Part shown: one piece after another, positions 1 to 6,126 of the stretch
Layout of the letters: each line of letters begins with the position of its first letter
Position numbering within the stretch: position 1 is the stretch's first letter
Position numbers and translations under genes: made by a program
Notes under the pieces: model-generated
The model's database searches: none
What the model was told of the DNA's origin: nothing
The model's input: the letters and a program-made list of their open reading frames with translations, nothing else
Origin: Clostridia bacterium
GTDB lineage: Bacteria; Bacillota_A; Clostridia; UBA1212; UBA1255
NCBI GenBank assembly: GCA_017522515.1
Contig: JAFWZH010000337.1
Location: 1 to 10,194 of the forward strand
DNA: 10,194 nucleotides
Direction of reading: 5' to 3'

Positions 1-52
1 GCAAGCAGTCAAATCTTTCCACACACAGCCTCTTGCGGGGCTTTATCTGTTG

Positions 53-60
53 CAAAGGTA
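53..60 (-). promoter_or_regulatory. Leftward Bacteroidetes-type -7 promoter element
   Basis: On the minus strand this reads TACCTTTG, a perfect match to the Bacteroidetes -7 consensus TAnnTTTG. It would drive a gene lying left of the window. The expected TTTG at -33 is not clear; about 20 bases upstream the minus strand reads TGCA. The predicted 5' leader contains a small hairpin at 27-42 with a GCAA tetraloop and one C/A mismatch. No coding start is visible before the window edge, so the gene driven cannot be named. Confidence 0.55.
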
Positions 61-140
61 CGCACTTTTGCCGTAAATGTTGCACTTATTGCCTGTTTTT
101 TTCGAGCGAGCAATATTTTTTAACTTATAGAATACTCCTT

Positions 141-182
141 TGAAAAGAAACCCGCCATTGATGTGAATTCATAAATGACGGG
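141..182 (-). terminator. Intrinsic terminator of the exported-protein operon
   Basis: Arms at 151-158 and 175-182 form an eight-pair stem in minus-strand RNA. One G-U wobble pairs on the minus strand but is a mismatch on the plus strand, which fixes the orientation. The stem is followed by TTTCTTTTC. It lies about 64 bases after the stop codon of the 246-1025 gene. No comparable GC-rich hairpin is seen between the three upstream genes, so this is the likely end of their shared transcript. Confidence 0.55.
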
Positions 183-245
183 CAATTATCGTTCTGTTCT
201 AAGATTGTACAGGCTTAGTTACGTACAGCTTTTGTTGCATTGTAT

Positions 246-1025
246 TCACTTTCTTTTCAGGAATTTCTTGCCATTCTGTATATATACTTTATTATTCGGA
301 TAGATGTCAAGTACTTGCCCCTCAATACTGTATATCGTGTGTGGGCTATCCTTGTCGTCATCAACAATTTCAATTCCAGTATTTATGCACCCCTCTGCAT
401 TGCCATATATGTGAACACCATCGGCATTGTGTACACAACGCAACTTATTAATATAATTACCAGTGCAACCAATGCAGTAATCTATTTCAATGCCGTAAGA
501 AGCCTCTCCTATACCCTCTATAAAGGTATAGGGGATTCCACATTCATATTCATCTTCTCCATCAGAATTAAAGTAAACATTAAGATCAACGTTAAAGGTT
601 CTTCGCACTACTCCGTCATTACTTTCTGTATTTGAAATCTCGCGTACAATACCTTTGAAGTTGTATTCCGGAAATCTTAATTCTGTTTCAACATTAAACT
701 CATCACCAATATTACGATTGAAATCAAAAAGAATATGCTCCTTGCCGTCTTTACGGAAGTAGGCTACACCATTTTCGTCACGGGCAAGATAATACAGAGA
801 CAGGTTCTCAAGATTCTCTTTCGATGTAAAATATACTTTCTTATAGTTGATACTATCTACAATAGAGTCGCCTTTTACTATATACGTGTATGTGGCTTCT
901 ACTCTTTCATACCATGTATAATAATCTACTACCCATGACTTGCCTTCTTCGAAAAGAGGACGGATTTGAGACATAGCATTGTTGCAGAATGCAAAAAAAA
1001 CGAACAACAGAGATATTTTTTTCAT
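246..1025 (-). CDS. Small secreted protein of unknown function
   Basis: Predicted 259-residue exported protein; I do not recognise a named family. The chosen ATG gives a clean signal peptide starting MKKISLLFVFFAFCNNAMS, with probable cleavage near residue 19-20. The reading frame could extend 12 codons to a TTG at 1061, which would overlap the upstream gene's stop, but that spoils the signal peptide. The mature part is acidic and beta-rich by eye. It contains 'EGIGEASYGI' (about 170-179), resembling a recurrent W/F-I-E-G-I-G motif of Bacteroidales secreted proteins, then a CIGC at 184-187 and further cysteines at 197 and 213. The C-terminus 'IYSIEGQV...VYIQNGKKFLKRK' resembles the short C-terminal motif common in Prevotella and Bacteroides exported proteins, which may be a sorting or anchoring signal. 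It is the last gene of a three-gene leftward group and starts 28 bases after the protease stop codon. Confidence 0.8.
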   Translation of the reverse strand: MKKISLLFVFFAFCNNAMSQIRPLFEEGKSWVVDYYTWYERVEATYTYIVKGDSIVDSINYKKVYFTSKENLENLSLYYLARDENGVAYFRKDGKEHILFDFNRNIGDEFNVETELRFPEYNFKGIVREISNTESNDGVVRRTFNVDLNVYFNSDGEDEYECGIPYTFIEGIGEASYGIEIDYCIGCTGNYINKLRCVHNADGVHIYGNAEGCINTGIEIVDDDKDSPHTIYSIEGQVLDIYPNNKVYIQNGKKFLKRK

Positions 1026-1053
1026 GATATTATCATTTAAGCGTTTTACATAA

Positions 1054-2964
1054 CTATTCAATTGCTCCGCTAATTATTTCTAATTCAGAACCACTTGATA
1101 AAGTAAAACAAAATTCTTTATTATGTTTTATCATTCCATTATTTTTTAATACAATTTTTGAGCCCGGTTCAGTTATTAAAATAACATTCTCAATGTTGCA
1201 ATCATCTGCAATCAATTGCCCGCCATCTGCAATTGTCATAGTAACCCCTTTATAGAAAGTTATAATATCAGATATTGTAAGTGTTGCATTCTCACGAATT
1301 ACAATATTTTTATACAAATACATCCGTTCATCCCAAATGGTGTCTGTTGTTATATATATGGTATCATTCTTTGGTAGATTTTCTTGGCAATGCCCATATT
1401 CATTCATCGGACCTTTTGTATAATCATTGTCATCTCCATCAGCCTCTTCCAAAGCCCAATAAGGGCAATGGGCCGGTTTTTCTCCTATACCCCAAAAATA
1501 ATATCCATCACCATCGTTATCTGTACATAATATATCTTCTTTATCATATCTAAGGCTTGTAATATCACCAATTAATCTATATACGTCCTTGTGTTTTAAA
1601 TTACTTGTAATGATATAAGCATATCCATCTATACCCCAATCCTCTGTATAGGAGTTTTTTATAATCCACATAGTTTTACCAGCATAATCACTATTCTCAT
1701 CAATAACAGTCCATACAGGGTTAATATCTAAATAGGAATTAAGCATTATGCTATCTCCGACTGCAATTTCATTATATCCAACAAATAAAACGCTATGTCC
1801 CGCACCGTTATGCCAAAAAAGGTCAACACATATTGGAGATCTAATTAATTCTTGCTTTGTATAGGTGTCACTGGCGTATATTTGAAGATGACAACTATCT
1901 ATTTTAACAAATTCCATTGGATTTTGGCATTTTGCGATAGAGTCATCGAGGTATGTAAAAGGATAACACTCTTCAAGTACAACTCCATTTTTTTTTATAT
2001 AATCCAAAGCGCGATAAACAGAACCACCTTTTGAATTAACATTAAAAGATGGATCTCCATTTATCATCAAGTCCTGTTCTGATAAATCATAATTCAGACT
2101 TCTATTAAAATATAAATTAATATAACTTTCTACAGCACTAGCAGCCCCAAAAGCCCAACATGTGAGTCCTATTTGTTTTTTGGGCGATGTAATCCAATTC
2201 CTACCATGCCTGTTACGCCAATCAAGACTTTTTACATAAGTATTTGTGTCTATCGAGCCTGATGTCTCATTTGTTTTATTACTGGTACTGGCTGGTATAA
2301 CAAAGATGCCAGATTTGTAATATTCAAAACCTGCGGTGTTGCAGCTATCATTTGTTATGCCTAGAATCTGTTTTCTTTCAGCATATGGTTTCAAGGCAAT
2401 ACTGGTAACATCGGCTCTCCATAATATATTATGCTTAATGTTATAGTTGTTTATTGCTTCAACTTTTTTCTTTGCTTGTAGTATCTTCAATGAATCTTTA
2501 TTCAATGCTTGAGTTTTGTTGGGTAAGGATTCCGAGGATTCAAATATATTTATATTGTGCAGGATGATATTTGCTTCAACGGCGATTATTTTTAGAAACT
2601 GTGGAAAAACGTGATCTAGATTGCAGGTCTCTTCGCTATAATTACTCCAACAAACTGTGTCGTTATCGTTAATGATGCGTGAACATTCACCGACAAGATA
2701 TTCTCTGCCTGTTATATCTTCTAAAATGACTCTAACAAAACTACGTTCAGTTTTTTGTACAATATCTGCCGTTATAGAAATTCCTTTTATGGCAACATCC
2801 CCGTTGTCAATATCTATGGTGTCACAGCCTTGCAGAATAATATTATAAGATATGTTACGATATTGTTTATATTGTGGAGCAAACACGTTGATCTCATTGT
2901 CGGCTAAAAGTTTTGTAGGTAGTAGAACTGTTAGCCAAACTATTATATATAGATATTTTTTCAT
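1054..2964 (-). CDS. Exported papain-like (C1 family) cysteine protease
   Basis: 636 residues, with a signal peptide (MKKYLYIIVWLTVLLPTKLLA, cleavage near 21-22) and a roughly 220-residue N-terminal region that may be a propeptide or accessory domain. The catalytic domain spans about 243-460. Visible active-site residues are Q264 (oxyanion hole), C269 in 'TCWAFGAAS', H390 in 'GAGHSVLFVGYN' and N437 in 'WIIKNSYTEDWG', the classical papain order Q-C-H-N. The Q-to-C spacing is five rather than the six residues of papain. After it comes a metal-binding-like stretch, 'DNDGDGYYFWG' (482-492) and 'EADGDDND' (507-514), resembling the MopE-type DxDGDG...DGDDxD motif. The C-terminal 90 residues carry short beta-strand repeats like a small beta-solenoid. 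I see no T9SS sorting domain, so export may stop in the periplasm or use another route. It lies 53 bases downstream of the T9SS-tagged gene with no terminator between them. The target protein is unknown. Confidence 0.9.
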   Translation of the reverse strand: MKKYLYIIVWLTVLLPTKLLADNEINVFAPQYKQYRNISYNIILQGCDTIDIDNGDVAIKGISITADIVQKTERSFVRVILEDITGREYLVGECSRIINDNDTVCWSNYSEETCNLDHVFPQFLKIIAVEANIILHNINIFESSESLPNKTQALNKDSLKILQAKKKVEAINNYNIKHNILWRADVTSIALKPYAERKQILGITNDSCNTAGFEYYKSGIFVIPASTSNKTNETSGSIDTNTYVKSLDWRNRHGRNWITSPKKQIGLTCWAFGAASAVESYINLYFNRSLNYDLSEQDLMINGDPSFNVNSKGGSVYRALDYIKKNGVVLEECYPFTYLDDSIAKCQNPMEFVKIDSCHLQIYASDTYTKQELIRSPICVDLFWHNGAGHSVLFVGYNEIAVGDSIMLNSYLDINPVWTVIDENSDYAGKTMWIIKNSYTEDWGIDGYAYIITSNLKHKDVYRLIGDITSLRYDKEDILCTDNDGDGYYFWGIGEKPAHCPYWALEEADGDDNDYTKGPMNEYGHCQENLPKNDTIYITTDTIWDERMYLYKNIVIRENATLTISDIITFYKGVTMTIADGGQLIADDCNIENVILITEPGSKIVLKNNGMIKHNKEFCFTLSSGSELEIISGAIE

Positions 2965-3017
2965 GACAAACCATTGTTAGATATAAAATTTAATTTTAAG
3001 ATCTTTAGGAGACCGCC

Positions 3018-4223
3018 CTATTTTTCTACAATCATTCTTTTGGTGTCAACAATATTACCATTGGCTATTAGAGCATAGACGTATATTCCCGGTTCAAATT
3101 CCGATTCTGTAAGTGTCAAACTAGATACACCACGATGAGAGATTTTCTGAGAATAGATTAGTGTTCCGCCCAGATTATAAAAACAAAGTTCTGCATTGAC
3201 TATATCTTCTGGAATATTTATAACAATATTCGTATTTGCACTCCACGGATTTGGAGTATTCTGTGATAAATATACAGTGTCTGCATCATTGAACGAATTA
3301 ATTCTAGTCAAGTTAGAGTGTGTTTTGCTGATTGTATTTCCAGCAACATAACCTTTCAATACTGCAATTTCTGCTTTAAGTTCAGCGATACTTTGTACAA
3401 GTATCGGTATCAGTTCTGCATAATTTATATATCTATCTTTTTCATTTCCTGAATATACCAATTCGGGAAAAACGGCTTCCATCTGTGTCGTGGAAAGGGT
3501 ATAGTGTGTTCTTTCCTCATTATTTTCTAATATTCCGGAATAATATGTAGTTGAATTATTCTTTAATGGTTGTTTGTCTCCCTCTTTACCCTTAAATGAT
3601 ATAGCAGAAAGCTGAGCTATTTTATCAGATAGTGAACTAATCTTGTCTGCAGAAATGGCATCTATGGATGTCTCTGCGTCATTAGCCTCAACAAGCCAAT
3701 TGTTGCTATATAGACTACTTGAAGTTAAAAAAGAAGCGTGTAAATGGTCTGACACATATACATTTCCATTGAAATATCCTGCATATCTGCCACCAACTTG
3801 TTCGCCAACATCATTTATATCAGTTGTTCCATATATTGCCGCACCAAAATATTCATCACTTAATCGCCCAAAGACACCATAATTGTATCCTGTCTCAGCC
3901 AATTTTGCTTCACCCCAAACGCCATATGCTTTGCAGTTGTTATACCTTTGTCCCCCTTCTGTTGTCGCAATACCGGCAACGCCAACACTGTGATGAGTAT
4001 AGAAGTTGTAGCTAGTTCCATATATACCATAACCCCATTCAGAATTAGTGTTGTAGCTTGTACGTATTCCTTTTATACCAATGATGTTGTGAGTTCCAGA
4101 TAATGCAACCTCACCTTCAGATGTTGATACTGTTGCACTGCCATCTGTTGCTACCCGAAATTGTGCAAATAGACAACCAAACGGAATTAAGGTAAAGAAT
4201 AGAAGTAGATAAAGATGTTTCAT
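3018..4223 (-). CDS. T9SS-exported protein with tail-fibre-chaperone-like domain
   Basis: 401 residues. Signal peptide 1-20 (MKHLYLLLFFTLIPFGCLFA|Q). Residues about 45-155 contain repeated glycine-aromatic units (GYGIYGT, GVAGIA, YGVWGEA, YGVFGRL, AAIYGT, AGYFNGNVYV), as seen in fibre-like repeat proteins. Residues about 246-290 (MEAVFPELV...INYAELIPILVQSIAELKAEI) match the end of the S74-type intramolecular chaperone found on phage tail fibres, including the helical tail. Such domains help trimer formation in known families; whether this one cleaves itself cannot be judged. Residues about 318-401 form a type A T9SS sorting domain, with LSQNTPNPWSANTNIVINIP at its start and PGIYVYAL...KRMIVEK at its end. 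It is therefore predicted to be secreted or attached to the cell surface. It is the first gene of the protease group. The start context ACAAATATGAAA closely matches that of the gene at 9530. Confidence 0.88.
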   Translation of the reverse strand: MKHLYLLLFFTLIPFGCLFAQFRVATDGSATVSTSEGEVALSGTHNIIGIKGIRTSYNTNSEWGYGIYGTSYNFYTHHSVGVAGIATTEGGQRYNNCKAYGVWGEAKLAETGYNYGVFGRLSDEYFGAAIYGTTDINDVGEQVGGRYAGYFNGNVYVSDHLHASFLTSSSLYSNNWLVEANDAETSIDAISADKISSLSDKIAQLSAISFKGKEGDKQPLKNNSTTYYSGILENNEERTHYTLSTTQMEAVFPELVYSGNEKDRYINYAELIPILVQSIAELKAEIAVLKGYVAGNTISKTHSNLTRINSFNDADTVYLSQNTPNPWSANTNIVINIPEDIVNAELCFYNLGGTLIYSQKISHRGVSSLTLTESEFEPGIYVYALIANGNIVDTKRMIVEK

Positions 4224-4265
4224 ATTTGTAATTGTTGTTTAAAAGTTTAATAAATGCTAAGAGAT

Positions 4266-4293
4266 AAAAAAGACCAAAACCAAATCTGGTTTT
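4266..4293 (-). terminator. AT-rich hairpin plus T-run, possible attenuator or terminator
   Basis: Perfect seven-base arms at 4276-4282 and 4287-4293 with a four-base loop. On the minus strand the stem is followed by GGTC and six T residues (4271-4266). The stem has only two G-C pairs, so it is weak. It lies about 45 bases before the start codon at 4223, where it could end a small upstream transcript or attenuate the exported-protein operon. A second short palindrome, GTTGTTGAACAAC, lies just upstream at 4301-4313. Confidence 0.35.
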
Positions 4294-4383
4294 TAAAAAT
4301 GTTGTTGAACAACCAATCACTGATTCAAAGGAACAAGAAAATCAACTTACTGTTTCTCTTTCAAAGCTTGCAATGTTATTAAA

Positions 4384-4473
4384 TTATTTTCTCTCGTTAT
4401 AGCAGTCAATCATAATAATTGCAACAAAGTTGATTACAGTCAACCCAATACTCGTGAAATTCTTTTTGTTCAT
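4384..4473 (-). CDS. Possible 29-residue membrane peptide
   Basis: The frame encodes 29 residues: a basic start (MNKKN), a hydrophobic stretch (IGLTVINFVAIIMI, about residues 9-22), then DCYNERK. This is the shape of a single-pass small membrane peptide and vaguely recalls the roughly 30-residue hydrophobic 'smalltalk'-type proteins of Bacteroides, though I see no clear sequence match. It lies in the predicted leader of the exported-protein operon, about 175 bases after the predicted transcription start. It may also be a chance ORF. Confidence 0.25.
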   Translation of the reverse strand: MNKKNFTSIGLTVINFVAIIMIDCYNERK

Positions 4474-4550
4474 AAGTTAAATAATTCTTATAGGTTAATT
4501 ATGTTAAAGGAACTGTTCTACCTAATCTCCACGTATATACACTGTATAGT

Positions 4551-4613
4551 TTAGTATAATAAATCTGTCCCTGTAATTGCCATTGAATGTACAATCAATT
4601 CATAGTCGTACAT
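4551..4613 (-). CDS. Possible 20-residue leader peptide
   Basis: A 20-codon ATG frame (MYDYELIVHSMAITGTDLLY) begins about 35 bases after the transcription start predicted from the -7 element at 4654-4661, a normal 5' UTR length. There is no hydrophobic segment and no recognised family. It is listed only because of its placement as first ORF of the predicted transcript; length alone gives no support. Confidence 0.15.
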   Translation of the reverse strand: MYDYELIVHSMAITGTDLLY

Positions 4614-4653
4614 CGACTGATAAAACTTGATTATTTCCAATTTACTTTGTAAG

Positions 4654-4708
4654 TAAAAGTAAGAATACAGTTTCTTTTGCTAAAGAGAAATTAGTCCGAC
4701 AGTGTCTT
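4654..4708 (-). promoter_or_regulatory. Activator-type promoter of exported-protein leader (shared motif)
   Basis: On the minus strand the half-sites AAGAC (4708-4704) and CGGAC (4698-4694) lie exactly 10 bases apart, with A directly after the first half-site as at the three other sites. After exactly 32 bases comes TACTTTTA (4661-4654), a TAnnTTTR-type -7 element. The predicted start is near 4648. The nearest large gene downstream in this direction starts at 4223. The distal half-site departs most from consensus. Confidence 0.55.
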
Positions 4709-4765
4709 ATAAATCCAAGCTCATGTTCTATTGGGTTCATTTGGTCCTATATGAGTTTACATTAT

Positions 4766-5686
4766 TCATACATGTTGAGGAATATTTTTAATTAAGCGCC
4801 GTATATCGTTCAAGTCCCCATAAAGTTGTTCAAAAGGAACTAGTCCAACTTTGTTCAGTTCTTTTAAATTGTCAATATTTAAATAGGTAATACAATCTGT
4901 TATTATTCTAGTAAATTCAGTTTTTTCTTTCTCGGAAATCGACTTTACCTCATTGAATTTTTCATTTAATAATGAACGTGTTTTGCGCTGTATCATATAC
5001 ACCAATGTCGTATATTCTTGCTTAATGGTATAACCACTCAAAGCCAAATGGGAGCCGAGAACTGAAATAAGATTAAGAATCTCTATAAGTTTATTTCTCT
5101 CAGTCTCTAGTTTCAGCATATATTCCTGAGACTGTAGTTTGTCATTCCACTCTTCATTTGCTTTAGTAATTCTATTCTCAAGTTCATTTATTTTATTATC
5201 AGCAGTTCTTATTTGTTTATCGGCCTTTTCTATTTGACTATTAGTTCTTTCATTTATGTGGTCTAGCCTTATTTTAAACTTATTCATTTCACTATACTGC
5301 TCCATGTTCCTAACAAATAAGGATATAAAAACAGTAAATAATAAAGCTGAAACAAATGTTATTAAAAAAGTTACAGTATTAGCATCAAATGTTTTATGAC
5401 ATTGTTTTACAAGTTCATTCCTTGCTTTATCGAGTTCTGTTAGCAATGAATTTAATTCGTTATAGACATTTCTTCTAATAATATTAGGCATATGTTTACA
5501 ATGCGCACATACTTCTATGTTCTTTTTTGTTTCTTTTAAATACAAAGAAATCTCATTTATATTCTCGCGGTAATACCTACTGGTTGAACAGTGATTGCAA
5601 TACGAACATATAAATAAAAGGACCACGAAAAATATGGCTATACAAATTAAAGTAGAAATTATTGGATGTTTTTTAAAAGGAATCAT
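4766..5686 (-). CDS. Two-helix membrane protein with cytoplasmic coiled coil and CxxC motifs
   Basis: 306 residues; no family recognised. Two hydrophobic helices are visible, at about 10-30 (ISTLICIAIFFVVLLFICSYC) and 104-125 (TVTFLITFVSALLFTVFISL). The basic N-terminus (FKKH) suggests that both ends are cytoplasmic and residues 31-103 are periplasmic. That loop region contains CNHC at 30-33, CAHCKH at 60-65 and C96, which could bind metal or form disulfides. After the second helix, residues about 128-205 are charged and heptad-like, a likely coiled coil, followed by a helical region to the C-terminus. There is no catalytic motif. The gene starts 11 bases after the receiver stop codon, so it is the third gene of the kinase operon and probably a sensor, scaffold or output partner of that pathway. 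A chemoreceptor-like signalling hairpin was considered, but its conserved tip is absent. Confidence 0.85.
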   Translation of the reverse strand: MIPFKKHPIISTLICIAIFFVVLLFICSYCNHCSTSRYYRENINEISLYLKETKKNIEVCAHCKHMPNIIRRNVYNELNSLLTELDKARNELVKQCHKTFDANTVTFLITFVSALLFTVFISLFVRNMEQYSEMNKFKIRLDHINERTNSQIEKADKQIRTADNKINELENRITKANEEWNDKLQSQEYMLKLETERNKLIEILNLISVLGSHLALSGYTIKQEYTTLVYMIQRKTRSLLNEKFNEVKSISEKEKTEFTRIITDCITYLNIDNLKELNKVGLVPFEQLYGDLNDIRRLIKNIPQHV

Positions 5687-5697
5687 AAATAGTTCTT

Positions 5698-6126
5698 CTA
5701 ATTTCTAGTACATATTGTTCTTATCTTTTTAACGACCTCTTCAATGCTGTCTCCATCTTTGGGAATAATACATTCAATATTGCTTATATCAAGACCTCTA
5801 TCGCGTAATACTCCAGTATAACCAGAATAGATAATGGTCTTTTTCTTAATTTGTATAATATCTTTTTCACTTCTTCCTTCTGTAAAATACTGCAATACAG
5901 CCATCCCAAATAGTGGTGTATATTTGTCTGTTTCTTCAAGTTCAAGACCTAATGGGTTTATCATTAAATCCAATACAATACAATCAAATGTATCACCTTC
6001 CCTCTCCCATCGTCCTTTTGCAGCTGCAAAACTACATACACGAACTGTATCGTATTCACTACCTAGCTCATCTCTTAACGTTTCATATATTAGGCCGTCA
6101 TCTTCGATAAATAATACTCTTTTCAT
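5698..6126 (-). CDS. Stand-alone response regulator receiver protein
   Basis: 142 residues, one receiver (CheY-like) domain and nothing else. The acidic pocket is E8-D9-D10 in 'LFIEDD', the phospho-acceptor is D53 in 'IVLDLM', the switch Ser/Thr position is S101 in 'IIYSG', and the conserved lysine is K123 in 'IPKDG'. All key residues are present, so it should accept phosphate. The loop after D53 is longer than usual (about residues 55-75). With no DNA-binding or enzymatic output domain, it must act by protein contact, as CheY or Spo0F do, or as one step of a phosphorelay. Its start codon overlaps the kinase stop in ATGA (6123-6126), implying translational coupling and a dedicated kinase partner. 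The membrane protein encoded next is a candidate target. Confidence 0.92.
   Translation of the reverse strand: MKRVLFIEDDGLIYETLRDELGSEYDTVRVCSFAAAKGRWEREGDTFDCIVLDLMINPLGLELEETDKYTPLFGMAVLQYFTEGRSEKDIIQIKKKTIIYSGYTGVLRDRGLDISNIECIIPKDGDSIEEVVKKIRTICTRN

Larger units (their letters stand above)
4224..4765. other. 542-base non-coding leader region before the exported-protein operon
   Basis: No long gene fits here. It holds a predicted leftward promoter with paired upstream half-sites (4654-4708), two very short leftward ORFs (4551-4613 and 4384-4473) and a hairpin with a T-run (4266-4293). Together these look like a long 5' leader of about 425 bases, or a separate small transcript upstream of the gene starting at 4223. 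I found no strong terminator for the kinase operon just below 4766, so read-through from that operon is also possible. Confidence 0.5.

Noticed and set aside
240..635. 131-residue rightward ORF opposite the small secreted protein
   Set aside because: Antisense to a gene with a clear signal peptide and C-terminal motif; its composition (rich in I, Y, N) is that of a shadow frame.
1408..1412. CGGAC inside the protease gene
   Set aside because: Coding sequence, no 10-base partner and no promoter element after it.
4117..4320. 67-residue leftward ORF overlapping the start of the T9SS-tagged gene
   Set aside because: It is in another frame of the real signal-peptide region and of the AT-rich leader, has no recognisable domain, and overlaps a well-supported gene by about 107 bases.
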